NCBI RefSeq assembly: GCF_002878395.1
Contig: NC_061120.1
Coordinates: forward strand, 99,725,124 to 99,789,123
From: Capsicum annuum
Lineage: Eukaryota; Streptophyta; Magnoliopsida; Solanales; Solanaceae
Reading direction: 5' to 3'
DNA: 64,000 nt
The position numbers and the translations under genes are program-made. Of the stretch, positions 1 to 12,779 are shown piece after piece. The notes under the pieces were generated by a model. It was not told the DNA's origin. It saw only the letters and a program-made list of their open reading frames with translations, and did not search any database. The first letter of the stretch is position 1. The number at the start of each line of letters is the position of its first letter.

Positions 1-740
1 CACCATGCGGCCTTTTTATTGATCGAAGAAGTTTCAAAGCAAAATCGGGGTTGGCATACCCGAGATACCGAAGCTCCAAATATCCCTTCCACTACTTCCA
101 TGATTGATAATGAACAAAGAAAGAAGAATGAAGAGAAGGACGAGACTATGGAAAAAATGATGACCCAACTTGAACTCTTGACAAATCATGTTATGGGTGC
201 ACCCGCGAAAGTGGTAAACTCTGTAGCATCAAAATCTTATGAAGATGATGAAGAAGCAAAGAAATTGGATGAGGAAATTTGGTATTTGGCTGACTACTCG
301 GGGGTTCTCGCCCTGACTATCAAAGGCAAGGTGGGAATCAAGGTTGGATAGACCGCGATCGGGATAGAGGTTGGAGAGATTGTGAGTGTGATTATGACTA
401 CTATTTTCCCCTCATGATCGAGCTAAGGCCAAGGAGTCAAGTGCCATCGACCCCGAAAAATTCAAGACCAAGGATGTGTTAGCAAGAATAAAGAGTGGAA
501 TGTACGTACAAAATGGTCCGTGAGTTGAAAGGTGACCTCTCTCAACGATCTCAAACCGCGGTGTCTCACTCCACCTCTATCAAGCAATTGGAAACCTAAA
601 TTGGGAAAATCTCCATGCAACTAAATTCTAGGCCTAGAGATGGACTCCCTAGTGACACGATTTCTAATCCAAAGAATGATGCTCAAGTTCTAGCAATTGT
701 CACAAGGAGTGGAAAGACACTTGATGAACCCTCTAAAGGA
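1..740 (+). pseudogene. Athila-type gag remnant (C-terminal part)
   Basis: This is the downstream part of a Ty3/gypsy Athila gag. An open stretch at 19-351 encodes a charged, coiled-coil-like segment (EKMMTQLELLTNHVMG) typical of the region after the capsid domain. The frame then breaks. Conserved words reappear near 560-720: a serine-rich SHSTSIKQLE heptad-like segment, then LPSDTISNPKND and AIVTRSGKTL, which in Athila polyproteins mark the gag/protease linker. The start of gag lies left of the window. Several frame changes between 351 and 615 show it is not functional. It runs directly into the protease at 885-1538. Confidence 0.75.
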
Positions 741-1538
741 GGCTTGAGTGAGAAAATGCCAAAACCTAAAGCAAAGGAGGTGTTACCTCAAAGTCAAGAA
801 GAAAATGATGAGAAGGAAACCGATAAAAGTGACAAAGAGGTGGTTGAGATTAAAAGGCCACAAAGTGAACCAAGGCCCACAATCGAAGTTCTTCCTTCAT
901 TCGCTCAACGATTGCATAAAAAAAAGGAAGATGACAAATTGAGGAAGTTTATGGAAAAACGTAGCAATCTATCCATAAATATTCCATTACTCGAGGCGAT
1001 CCAAGAGATCCCTGGATATGCTAAGTTAATGAAAAAATTAATGTCCAAAAATAAGTTTGTTGAAGGTGACACCATTAAGGTCACTCATGGGTGTAGTGAA
1101 ATAATGGATAGTAAGGTTGCGGAAATGAAAGATGACCCCAGAGCATTCACTATTCCTTGTACAATTGGGATGCATGAGTTTTCAAAAGCTCTATGTGACC
1201 TTGGTGCTAGCATCAACTTAATGCCTTTTGTTATCTCCAGGAATCTCAGATTGGATGCCCCTACACCGACCTCTATGCAATTTCTAATGGTGGACCAGTC
1301 CATCAAAAGGCTGGTGGCAATTTTGTTCGATGTCCTTGTTAAAGTGGAAAAATTTATACTTCCGGAGGACTTTATGATATTGAATTGTGAAATGGATCAA
1401 TAGGTACCTATCATCCTTGGTCGTCCTTTCGTGGCCACCGAAAGGGCCATTGTCGATTTAAAGGTAGGGGAAATGAATTTTAGTGTGCAAGAGAAAAAGG
1501 TCTCTTTCAAAATTTGCGAGACAAAGAAACAAACTTAG
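615..1538 (+). pseudogene. Athila aspartic protease region, one internal stop
   Basis: Retroviral-type aspartic protease of an Athila polyprotein, which would cleave Gag-Pol in the cytoplasmic particle. From 615 the frame reads through the linker, a lysine-rich stretch, then the conserved upstream segment NIPLLEAIQEIPGYAKLMK (about 981-1038). The catalytic region is LCDLGASINLMP (1191-1226), with the D-x-G-A core. A TAG at 1401-1403 interrupts the frame, but the same frame continues with VPIILGRPFVATERAIVD, the family's C-terminal flap region, up to TAG at 1536-1538. One nonsense change therefore separates two well-conserved halves. The reverse transcriptase that should follow is absent: chromovirus sequence on the opposite strand starts near 1640. 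Confidence 0.82.
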
Positions 1539-1639
1539 TGTTGAACCATACTACTCGTGATATTCATCAATTCGGTGTCCAATACTTGCTTTTCCTTTAT
1601 CTCAACAACAAGAGATAACTAAGATAACGAATGCACAAA

Positions 1640-3575
1640 TACACCACCCTCCTCGGAGTCCGCAAGTTAAACTCCAAGATTATCTAAGCAGTGAATGTCA
1701 TTCACCAATTCTCGCTTGTCCTTATCCACATGGGCTAAACTCCCGATGGACAAATGGCTAAGATTATCGGCGACTACATTGGCGTTATCAGGATGGAAAT
1801 GAAGACTCATGTCATAGTCTTTCAACAACTCGAGCCACCTTCTTTGCCGAAGATTCGACTCCTTTTGAGTAAACACATACTGAAGGCTCTTATGATCGAA
1901 AAAGATGTCGACATGAACACCATAGAGATAATGTCACTAAATCTTCAAAGCAACGACCACAACTAATAATTCTAAGTCATGAGTAGGGTAGTTCTTTTCC
2001 TGAACTTTCAATTGCCTAAAAGCATAGGCCACCACCCTACCATGTTGCATCAAAACACAACCGAGACCAATACGAGAAGCAACATAATATACCACAAAGC
2101 CATCATTACTTTCGGGCAAGGTCAAAACTGGAGCCAAAGTCAACTTATCTTTCAACTTCTCAAAACTACACTCACACGCATCCGACCACAAAAACCTGAC
2201 CTTCTTTTAGGTCAACATGGTCAATGGGGCATCTATAGTCGATAATCTCTCTACATATCTTCTATAGTAACCGGCTAGACCCAAGAATCTTCGAATATCG
2301 ATTGGGGTCATAGGCTAGTCCACTTCGTTACTGCTGCAACCTTTTGGGGATCTACCATGATCCTTTCACTAGAGGTAACATCACAAGGAAAAACTATGCC
2401 TTTTAACCAAAACTCACACTTAGAGAACCTGGCATACAAATAATGCTCCTTCAATGTTTGTAATACGACATGGAGGTGATTGACATGATCCTCCTTACTC
2501 TTAGAATAGACTAAGATGTCATAAATGAAGACAATGACAAACATGTCCAGGAATGGATGGAAGACCCTATTCATCAAGTCCATGAATGCCACCGGGGCAT
2601 TGGTCAACCCAAAAGACATGACAAGGAACTCATAGTGACCAAACTAGGTTATAAAGGCAGTCTTAGGGATATCTGCTTCCCTAATTTTAAGCTTATGATA
2701 GCTCGATCTAAGATCAATCTTACAGAAACAATTCACACCTTGAAGTTCATCAAACAAATCATTGATCCTAGGAAGAGGGTACTTATTCTTTACGGTCACT
2801 TTGTTCAACTGACAATAATTAATGCTCATACGAAGGGAACCATCCTTCGTACACACAAACAACATAGGAGTACCCCAGGGAGACACACTAGGACGGATGA
2901 AACCACTATTTAGGAGGTCCTTCAGTTGCTCGTTAAGCTCTTTTAGCTTAGTCAGAGCCATTCGAAAAGGAGGGATAGACATCAGACAAGTGTCCGAAAT
3001 AAGATCAATCCCAAAATCAATTTACCTATCAGGAGGAACGCCGAGAAGATCATCAAGAAATACCTCGGGAAACTCATTAACAATGAGAACAGATTCTAGA
3101 GAAGGCTCTTCTGTGTTAGAATCTTTAACTCGGACCAAATGATACAAACACCCCTTTGAAATCAACTTTTGGGCTTTAAGATAAGAAATCAACCTTTCCT
3201 TAGGCACTAAGGAACCATCTTCCCATCCAACGAGCGGCTTATTAGGGAATTTGAACATGACCCTACAGGTCCAGCAATCTAAGGAAGCATAACACGAATG
3301 CAACCAATTCATACCTAAAATGACATCAAAATCGACCATGTCCAACTCTATCAAGTCTACAAGAGTATCTCTACCACTAAAAGATACCACACACCCCCTA
3401 TAGACCCTTCTAGTAATAACAGAGTCTCCTACCAGGGTAGAAACAGAAAAAACTGATACTCTCTGGACTACAATTAAGATGTACAGCCATATACGGGATC
3501 ACATAAGAAAGTGTAGATCCTGGATCAAGCAAAATATATACATAACGGGAGAAAATTCTCAACATATCTGTGATA
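1640..3575 (-). pseudogene. Chromovirus B pol remnant: protease, RT, RNase H
   Basis: Read right to left this is the pol of a Ty3/gypsy chromovirus (Tekay/Del-like). The protease motif LLDPGSTLSYV lies near 3500-3535, followed by [17 protein letters not shown] (within 3022-3390). The RT follows at 2308-2982: [20 protein letters not shown], then the IDLRSSYH block, then [11 protein letters not shown], where the family has FIDD; the first catalytic aspartate is replaced by tyrosine. One in-frame stop (2644-2646) separates the two RT halves, and a frameshift follows near 2308. RNase H remnants occupy 1937-2191 and 1667-1876 ([17 protein letters not shown]). Integrase and chromodomain are missing because the element is cut off near 1640, where Athila sequence begins. 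Confidence 0.85.
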
Positions 3576-4890
3576 ACATCAGGAGACTCTTTAGAATCCT
3601 AGCGAGTAGCAAGTACATACAAGTAGTTTCGGCCAGCATCGGTGCCAGAATTAGAAGCAGAAGTAGACATAGCAGCCTTTGGTGAGGGAGTGGGTGGAGT
3701 AGCAATAGGGGCCCTATTGGCCCAATGAGCCAACCGAGAGAGGCATTCGTGTTGCATGTGCCCGATCTGACCACAACTAAAACATTTGTTCCGCCCTTTT
3801 TCACTCTAACTATGAAAACTCTAATCATAAAATCTACAAGGATGACGGTGTACAGTCGACTAAGAACTACTAGCCTGGAATTGGGCACCCTATGCCCGGA
3901 GCCCACCACTAAATTGAGACTAATGATCACCTAATGACCTTGGGTAAAGAGCATTAACCGAGAAGAAAGAACTCAAACTCCACCACTTTTTTCTAGACCA
4001 CTTACCACCACTTCCACCACTAAACTCAGAAGGTCTAAACTTCTTCCCTTACCTTTCAATCAACTCAACTGGCTTGTTTTTTCTCTTCTTCTCTTTTTGC
4101 ATATACACAATCAACATAGAAATGTCTATATTCTCAATCAGCAAAGTTGTCTTGCTCTCAAGGACTAAATCATGTGATAATCCCAAGACAAACTTACACA
4201 TCCTAGCCCTCATGTTAGAAACCATCTCGAGAGAATACCCTGACAATTGATGAAATTTAAAGTCATACTCTTGAACGGACCTCCTTCCTTGATTTAAGTT
4301 CACAAAGCCTTGAAGAAATACTCCCACATGGCGGGACTAGCATCAACACCTCTAGACAACTCCCACCCTTTGTACCATTAGTATGCTACATATTTCAATT
4401 GGTAGGAAGCAAACTCAACGGCCTCAACCTCTAAAACATGCATGATTTGGAATATCTTCTCTATTTCATAAATGAAGCCTTGAGGATCTTCCTCAACCTT
4501 CGTACCCGTAAACATAGGAGGGCTCCACGCCATGAATTGGCCAATTTTTGTGGCCTCATAAGAAATAGTAGTTGGAGTACCAAACTTCGATTGAGAGGCT
4601 ACCAATTGAGTCAAGAGGGTGATAGAGCGACAAAACTCGGTATTATTAGTATCTTCTTGAGGTGACAGAATATGAGGGTCACTCTCATGTCGGGGTTGGT
4701 GGGGATAGGTGGGACCTTATGAAGATGGTCAGAAGTCACAGCCCTAGCCCAGGTCTGAACTGTAGAAGTTGGACGAGCTTCGTCCATGGGGACCCTAATC
4801 GGGCCAAAAGTGTTTGCCTAAACCTCAGATCTCCTTGGAGGCATGATCAGAAAGATAGCAAATGAAAATCAGAGGAATCCAAGACCTTGA
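3576..4890 (-). pseudogene. Chromovirus B gag remnant with intact zinc knuckle
   Basis: Gag of element B, upstream of its pol on the minus strand. The capsid-type Retrotrans_gag region is visible at 4378-4614 (EDPQGFIYEIEKIFQIMHV, VEFASYQLK) and 4049-4327 (RRSVQEYDFKFHQLSGYS, RMCKFVLGLSHDL). The nucleocapsid knuckle is at 3743-3784 and reads CFSCGQIGHMQHEC, a complete CX2CX4HX4C motif. This contrasts with its relative A, whose knuckle is broken. Frame changes between the segments make the gene non-functional. The N-terminal part, near 4660-4890, is low in conservation, so the start codon is not assigned. Confidence 0.8.
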
Positions 4891-5037
4891 CTCTATAGCT
4901 TGAGATTGAAACACAAAAAACGGAAACATTTCTTAAGGTGTCTCGTAGCCCCTCTTTTATAAGTGTGGCGCGCTTTATACCCATAAAAATAATCTACTTG
5001 ACACGGTATTATGGACACCCAACTGAGCAAGAACCTA

Positions 5038-5050
5038 GGCTCTGATACAA
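5038..5050 (-). promoter_or_regulatory. Primer-binding site of chromovirus B
   Basis: The plus strand reads GGCTCTGATACAA, so the minus strand carries TTGTATCAGAGCC, complementary to the 3' end of initiator tRNA-Met as in most plant chromoviruses. It lies three bases outside the LTR end at 5054, on the gag side, and marks where first-strand synthesis began. Confidence 0.8.
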
Positions 5051-5053
5051 ACT

Positions 5054-8000
5054 TGACACGACCTAAAACCGGGCCATGTCGTATAGGCACCTCAAGACTA
5101 TAACCAACTTTATCATCACATCAATCACAAGGGTCGGGTGGATACGACCATATAGAAAGATAGCGAAAAACAAACTACAAGTCATAACTCAAATATGTCT
5201 ACATAATTCATTAGATTCATCAAACTAACCCATGTACCTAAGTCCACAGTCATCCACAATACCTCTATACAAATCAATGTTTAGAAATATATATGTTGGG
5301 ATACTCCTCCGACAATAGCCAAACCAAGTCAAAATAAGACTAAGTCTAAAGATAGGAGACCAAGAATAAATATCTTTCAAAGTAAGGAAGCTAACACTCC
5401 AAAGTCAATGCACGAATTGCTTCGATTACCTAATAACTGCGTAGAAATAGAAGATGATGCTTTGTCCCCTATATCACGTAGGGACATAGCATCCGAAGAG
5501 GGTTAGCAGTTGGAGCGCTAGCATGCAACTCAAGGATAAGGATAAATAACATTATCATTTATAGCCAAGTCATTACATCATTTTCAATCATATTATTAAA
5601 TACATAATCATACATATAGACATACACAACATGTTCATATTATGACACAAAGAAAAAAAGACTTAGCAAGCATTCTCATTTCACTTTTTTCCATATCATG
5701 AGGTGAATGACTCCGACCTTTCACTTTTATAGATTCAACATTTCTCATTAAGAAAAGTACTCAAACCACAACAAATTTCATTAGGCAAGGGACTCGAACC
5801 ACAAGCAATTCATTAGACTAGGGACTCGAACCACTAGCCATTCATTGGACTAGGGACTCGAACCACTAGTTATTTCATTAGACTAGGGACTCAAACCACT
5901 AGTCATTTCATTAGACTAGGGACTCAAACTACTAGTTATTTAATTGGGTGAGGGACTCAAACCACAAGCCATTCATCTTACTAGGGACTCGACCCACTAG
6001 TTATTTTATTAGACTAGGGACTCGAACCACTAGTAATTTCATTGGGTGAGGGACTAGAACCACAAGCCATTCATCGGACTAGGGACTCAAATCACTACTT
6101 ATTTTATTGAACAAGGGACTCAAAGCACTAGTCATTTCATTGGCACTATTAGATGAATTTTGAATTCTTAACCCCCTTTTGTTCATGCATCAACATCCAT
6201 TCAATCCATTTCATGTTTAAGGACTTGAACCATTTACCCATATCAACACCATACGGGACCATAAGGTCTTCATGGAAGTATTTATCGATTAACCACTTTA
6301 TTGTAACAATGCCTTCATTCAAATCCTCATTCAATTCAAATTATAGTCATCAAGATCCTTACAAGCCATTCAACCTTCGTTAGCCTATCTATACCACACT
6401 TTTGTTCCACACACAATTTAAGTTAATACTTAGGGACTTGGACCCCTTTCTTAGCCATCAAACCAAAATGGTTATAATTTAACACATTAGATGGCTAACA
6501 GTATCTTTAACATAGCATTTATCCACCATTCATACTCATTGGGCCATTGTCATAGTTCACAGCATCATCAATATTTAACTAGACATTTCATTTAGACATT
6601 TTCACAAATAGCTTATGTGCATACCTTTATTAAGACCAAATTCATGGTAGAAATCATCAAAACTAGAGTTACTCAAGACCAACATGTTATAACACACACA
6701 ACAAGCACCCACATGTGCAAATCATCATCAATAATATGTATAAACACAAGTCTAAGCAAAAGTTAACATAATTAAAAATTAGGCAACAAAACACTTTTCA
6801 TTTGATTTCAAAATCACCATGTACACTTACTAATCCAAGTGTAAAAAGCATGGGTTTAGAGTTATTTATCAAGGGGAAGAGTTACATTCCTTAGAAAACT
6901 TGATTCACTAAGAGTCTTGACTTTACTTTGCCTCTTAAAGATCACCCTTGAAACCCCAACCTCCAATTCTTCATAAATGAGTTTGAGAAAGTATTTAGGA
7001 TGTTTGATCCATCAAGAATAGATGTTTAGAAGGCTACAAACACTTATGAGTGGTACCCTAACTCGTACCCTAGGCCTCACCTAGGACTCATACACTGGTT
7101 AGGGTACGACTATACTACCTAGAATAGTATCCAAAAGGTATGACTTGAACCCTTAACCGTACTCTTATCTCATACCAAAAATAGTCCACTCATGTTTAAA
7201 TGCCAAGTACTATATGACTTACTTAGGTACGACTCGTACGTTAGTGTATGACTAAGGGAAGCCCAAATCATATAGTAGACAATTCTACCCTCCTAGGCTT
7301 CTCAAGGTATGATAAGGGAGGAAATAGTGGGTACGACTCGTACACAAGTGTATGAGTAACATGTCTAAATTATACCGTGGTCAGAATGCCCAATTCAAGA
7401 TATGTTTTCTAAGGGTCCAAGCCAAGGAGTTTCAAGAATAGTAGGGAAAATTACCTCCCAAGTGCAAAATAAGTTGTGGGACCTTATAAGGATAAGTGGA
7501 GAAACGTCCAGATTGCCCTCACTTAAACTGCATTTAATTTCCGTCATAGGGTACTACTGACCCTTACGAGTCGTACCCATCCTGTACGAGTGGTACCTAT
7601 CTTTCGTACCTTAAGTTTTCCTCCTTGAATACAACACTGTCAAAGGTACGACACATCCAAACCAAAGTCGTATACAAGTGTATGACTAGTACCCATAAAC
7701 CGTACCACTAGTAAAATAGAATCCCAGATGGTTTGAACACCGTTCCCATGTACGAGTCCTGGGTATAACTCGTACACTAGATTACGGCTCATGGTGAGCT
7801 ACTCGTATTCAGAGCCAACCTAAGTCACTAAGTTCAAGGTTAAGTGAAGTAACCAAATAACTCGTATCCACCGATACAACTTGTACCACCCAGGTCGTAC
7901 CCATTTCAGTAACTAAATCCATCCCACCAACCAACACTAGTCAGCATACGGCTGGACCATACCACTCGAACCCAAGTGTATGACTTATTTCGCTAAGTCG

Positions 8001-8062
8001 CATCTTGCCCAGAAACCAAAAATCAAGAAAATTTTCTAAGGTCTATAAACCAGGGTGTTTCA
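5054..8062 (-). repeat. Long LTR shared by tandem elements A and B
   Basis: A 3.0-kb LTR on the minus strand. Its 5' end at 8062 reads TGAAACACCCTGG on the minus strand; its 3' end at 5054 ends GTCGTGTCA. It is bordered by a polypurine tract at 8064-8077 (end of internal A) and a primer site at 5038-5050 (start of internal B), so it serves as 3' LTR of A and 5' LTR of B. The first 650 bases or so (7430-8062) align well by eye with the LTR at 21790-22413. The middle differs and contains a minisatellite at 5780-6142. The stretch 7020-8000 is rich in GGTACGACTCGTAC-like short inverted words. There is no protein-coding content. Confidence 0.82.
5780..6142. repeat. Minisatellite, about 11 units of 32-33 bp, inside the LTR
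   Basis: A tandem array around the words GGGACTCGAACCACTAG and CATTTCATTAGACTA. I count about eleven occurrences of GGGACT at 32-33 base spacing between about 5788 and 6115. Units differ from each other by several substitutions, so the array is old. The homologous LTR of element A lacks this array and has a different repeat at the equivalent place. Confidence 0.85.
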
Positions 8063-8063
8063 G

Positions 8064-8077
8064 TCTCCCTTACTAAG
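8064..8077 (-). promoter_or_regulatory. Polypurine tract of chromovirus A
   Basis: On the minus strand the sequence reads TAGTAAGGGAGAC, followed at once by the LTR start TGAAACACCC. A GGATGAATGTTC word lies just upstream, as in related chromoviruses (GAGGACGAATGTTC...). It primes second-strand synthesis in the family. It shows that the LTR at 5054-8062 is the 3' LTR of element A. Confidence 0.75.
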
Positions 8078-8079
8078 AA

Positions 8080-11000
8080 CATTCATCCGCAAATGACGGA
8101 CAAGGTAGGGGTAACCACATGCCTGAGTTATTTGCATTATCAAATATATTACCTATCTTTAACAAAGTTTGAAAACAAATATGCAAAGATATTAATTTTC
8201 TCCTAACAAACTCAAAAAATATAAATGTGTTGAAGAAGACATACATTCCACATAAATCCCAGGAGCAGAAAACATATGGGGATACTTGCACTTCATGTCC
8301 TCCTTCTCTTCCCATGTATCTTCTTCCACAATATGGTTCCGTCATAGAACCTTAACCAAAACCACGTCCTTCGATCGCAATCGATGAATATGACAATCCA
8401 GTATCTCAACTAGGACCTCTTTATAAGACAGAGAGTCTGAGATATCCAACCCCTCAAAAGAAACAATCGAAGAAGGATCACCAATGCAATTCCTTAACAT
8501 TGAGACATGAAATACCGAATGAATGGAGCTTAAGCTAGAAGGAAACTCCAATTCATAAGCAACATTACAAACCCTCTGCAAAATCACATAAGGACCAATA
8601 GACCGGGGACTAAGATTCCCCTTCTTACCAAACCTCATTACTCTCTTCATAGGAGATACCTTTAAGAACATCCTATACTCAACCTCAAATCCTAAGTCTC
8701 TACGCCTTACATCCACACAGGAATTTTGGTGACTTTAGAAAGCCTTAAGCCTATCCCGAATAACCTTTACCTTTTTCATAGCCTGACAGACCAAATCCGG
8801 ACCGAACATATCCACCTCACCAAGCTCAAACCAACCAATAGGATATCTACACCTCCTACCATACAATGCCTCAAAAGAGGCCATACCAATACTAGTGTGA
8901 TGGCTATTATTGTAAGAAAACTCTACCAAAGGTAGATGCTCAACCCAACTACCACCATAGTCAATCACACATGCCCAAAGCATATTCTCTAATGTCCAAA
9001 TAGTCCTTTCTGCTTGCTTATCCATCTATGGATGGAAAGTAGTACTCAAACTAACCTTATTACCCAACCCTTTCTAAAAAGACTTCCAGAAATAAGATGA
9101 AAACTGTGTACGTCGATCAGATATAATCAAAGTGGGTACCTCATACAACTTCACAATTCCCTGTAGATACAACCGTGCATAATCCTCAGCCGAAAAGGTA
9201 GTCCACATGATCAAGAAGTGAGTAGACTTTGTCATCCTATCCACAATGACCCAAACTGAATCAAATTAGTTTTGATACCAAGGAAGACCGATAAAAAGCT
9301 CTATATTAATTACCTCCCATTTTCATTCGGGCAAGTCAATTTCTTGATACAGCCCACCAGGCCTCATGTATTCAAATTTAACTTTTGACAAACATGCCCT
9401 TGGCTACGAAATCGCCCATATCCCTTTTCATACCATTCCACCAATACATCTCCTTGAGATCATGATATATTTTAGTTGGACCGAGATAAACTACATAGCG
9501 CGATTCATGACCCTTCACTGAAATCCTTTGTTGCAACCCATCGACATTAGGAACACACAACCTCCCTTGGTACCGTAAAGTACCATTACCACTGATCTCA
9601 AATACCATTACCCTTTGCCCACCAACATTACTCTTGATTTTCTTCTAAATAGGATTTAGCACTTGTTTCTCCTTAATTTTTGTGCAAGAGATGACCGAAC
9701 CAGTTCCCATGCCATCATACCACCATCCACGTAGTCCAAGAGACGAACTCCAAAATTAGCTAAGTGGTGAATATCGTTCACCAATTCCCGCTTCTCCTTA
9801 TCTACATAATCCGAATTCCCCATGCATAACCTCCTAAGAGCATCAGCAACCACGTTAACTTTTCTTGGGTGGTAGTGAAGACTCATATCATAGTTCTTGA
9901 GAATCTCCAACCATCTCATTTACCTAAGATTTATGTCCTTCTGAGTGAACACATACTGTTGGCTCTTATGATTAGAAAAGATATCTACGTGCACTCCATA
10001 CAAATAATGTCACCATATTTTTAAAGAAAAAAACACCACCAACTGCTCCAAATCATGAGTAGGATAATTCCTCTCATGCACCTCCAACTGCCATAAACCA
10101 TAGGCAATCACCTTCCCAAGCTACATCAAGACACAACAAAGACACAACCTAGATCCATCATAGTAAACTACAAACCCCTTACTGTTCTCTGGCAATGTTA
10201 AAACCAGAGCAAGAGTTAGCTTATCTTTTAACTTCTTAAAACTCCCTTCACACACTTTCGACAAAGAGAACTTGGCCTTCTTCTAAGTTAATTTGGTTAA
10301 AGGAGCAGCTATCATCAAAAAGCTTTTCACAAACAGCTTATAATACCCAGCCAAACCCAAGAAGCTCCGAATATTAGTTAGAGTTGTGGGTCTAGGCCAC
10401 CTTTTCACTACCGCAACCTTTTAAAGATCCATCATGATCCCCTCACTAAAAATAATATGACCCAAGAAAGTTACAGTGTTCAACCAAAACTCACACTTGG
10501 AGAACTTAGCATTCAACAGTTGTTCCTTCAAGGTTTACAACACAACACGGAGATGATTATCATGATCCACCTCACTCTTAGAATACACCAGCATGTCATC
10601 AATAAACACAATGACAAAGAGATTTAAAAACTGCTTGAAAACTCGGTTCATCAAATCCATAAATATCATCGGAGCATTAGTCAAGCTGAAAGACATAACC
10701 AAGAATTCAAAGTGCCCATACTAAGTATGAAAAGCCATCCTAGGGATATCCTCCTCCCTAATCTTAAGTTGATAATACCCAGATCGAAGATTTATATTAG
10801 AGAAGAATGTGGCACCTTACAACTAATCAAACAAGTTATTTGTCCTTAGGAGAGGATACTTGCTCTTGACCATCACCTAATTTAACTGTTGATAGTCAAT
10901 GCACATCCGAATGAAACCATACTTCTTGCACACGAACAACACCGATGTACCCCACAGGGATACACTAGGATGAATAAACCCCTTATACAGAAGATCCTTA

Positions 11001-11640
11001 AGTTGCTTCTTGAGTTCTCTCAACTCAGTCGGAGCAATTCTATAAGGAGGAATAGATATTGGATGAGTGCCCAGAATTAGATCAATACCAAACTCGACTT
11101 TTCTATCTGGAGGAACACTAGGAAGATCATCCAGAAAGACCTCAGGAAACTCATTTACCACCAAAACCAAATATAAAATAGGATATTTCAAGTTAGAATC
11201 TTTAACCCAGACAAAATAATAGGGACAACCTTTAAAGATTAACCTCCGAGATCTTAGATAATAAATAAACCTCCCCCTAGGAGCTAGGAAACTACCCTCT
11301 TACTCTATAACCGACTTACCGGTGAACCTAAAGACAACCTTATGAGTTCGACAATCCAAGAATGGGTAACAAGAGTATAGCCAATCCATTCCTAGAATAA
11401 CGTCAAAATCTACCATATCTAGTTCAAACAGATCTACCAAGGTTTGCCTACAGCCTACAGATACCACACAAACCTTGTAGACTCTTTTAGCAATAATTGA
11501 GTCACCTTCAAGGGTAGAAATAGAAAAAGGATCTGAAAAAACCTCAGGATCAAAACTAAAACATACAGCCATATATAGGGTAATATAAGAAAGAGTGGAC
11601 CCTGAATCAAATAGATAATACACATCACGAGAAAAGAATT
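8080..11640 (-). pseudogene. Chromovirus A pol remnant: protease to chromodomain
   Basis: A complete but decayed chromovirus pol, in order on the minus strand. The protease is at 11300-11623 (LFDSGSTLSYIT, then [17 protein letters not shown]). The RT start is at 10877-11191 ([26 protein letters not shown]) and RT decays through 10270-10880. RNase H ends at 9656-9919 (LHYHPRKVNVVADALRR). The integrase zinc-binding segment is at 9378-9608, with the second Cys pair lost. The integrase core end is at 8735-9025 (WVEHLPLVEFSYNNSHH) and the GPY/F-like region at 8342-8716. A chromodomain remnant sits at about 8270-8340 (EEDTWEEKEDMKCKYPH), shifted in frame relative to the upstream exon-like ORF. The chromodomain supports a Tekay/Del-type chromovirus. 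Many stops make it inactive. Confidence 0.85.
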
Positions 11641-12779
11641 GTAATGTACCAGTAACGACATCAGGTGATACCTTAGATTTTTGTCAAGATGCAAGTGCAT
11701 ATAACCTATTTTGGCCTATACTGGTACCATAAGGAGAAGCAAACACAGAAGTTGCAACACTAGGTGTAGGAGCAGAAGATGAAGCAATCGAGCTTTGATA
11801 GCTCTTGATGTACTCTTTTTAATCAGATAATTTTTGAGCATATGGTCTGGCTGGCCATATTTAAAACACTTGTCCCAGCATTCATCACTATAGCCCCAAT
11901 GAAGATGTCTAATGAACCGATAAAGAGGGCATAAATAAGCCAACTGACCCCTACTCGCTTGAAATTAGGCACCTTATGCTCGAAAATTATCACCATCTTA
12001 CAGACGCTTGTCACTCATCTGCCTTGAGTAAAGAGCACTAGAAGCAGAGAAGGAACCTAAAATCCCCTATTTCTTCTTTGGAAATTTACCTCTATCCCAA
12101 CTTTTCTATTGCTGAGCACCACCCTGCTCAGAGAACCTGCTCTTCTTACCAATTCTTTCCCTAAACTCTCTCTATTTTCTCTTTTCATCCTTCACCTTCT
12201 GCATATGGACAATAACCTCTAAATATCCATATCTTTAATCAATAAAGTAGTTTTTTTTCAATGATAAAATCCTGAGATAGCCCAGAAGTGAACTTTCTTA
12301 TTCTTTCCCTCACATCAACCACCAAATTAGGAGCATACCTTGACAGCTAATGAAACTTTAAGGCATATTCCTTTACAGATAATTTTCCCTGCTTAAGATT
12401 AACAAACTCCTCCATCTTTGCATCACTCAGCTCCTGAGGAAAGAATGCATTAGAAAAGGCCTCCCATAATGACAACTCTTCCAAATCACCTTTATCCCTA
12501 TTTCACTTCTCATACCATTGGTACGCAATACCCTTGATCTGATAAGATGTAAAATTTACACCTTTCATATTTATGGCCTATATCACGTTGAATATTTTCT
12601 CTATTTCATCCAAGAAAGCCTAAGGATCCTCAACCACCTTTACACCAATAAAAGTAAGAGAATTCAGCATCATGAACTAGACAACCCTTGTGGCCTCTGT
12701 AGATAAAACTCTAGATGTATCTTGCTCAGCCTAAGTAGTAACCAACTGAGCAATAGTACGAATCGACTGATTAAATTCT
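11641..12779 (-). pseudogene. Chromovirus A gag remnant, 3' part
   Basis: The C-terminal part of gag of element A. The nucleocapsid knuckle at 11827-11868 reads CFKYGQPDHMLKNY: the second and fourth cysteines are tyrosine, so it cannot bind zinc. Both changes are TGT to TAT, which fits cytosine deamination on the other strand. Farther right, 12200-12779 matches the capsid part by position and by short words seen in B, but frames break often. The gene is split at 12780-12784 by element F and continues at 19607. Confidence 0.75.

Noticed and set aside
2557..2913. Plus-strand open frames across 1754-3142, for example 118 codons at 2557-2913
   Set aside because: Antisense shadows of the minus-strand chromovirus RT and protease.
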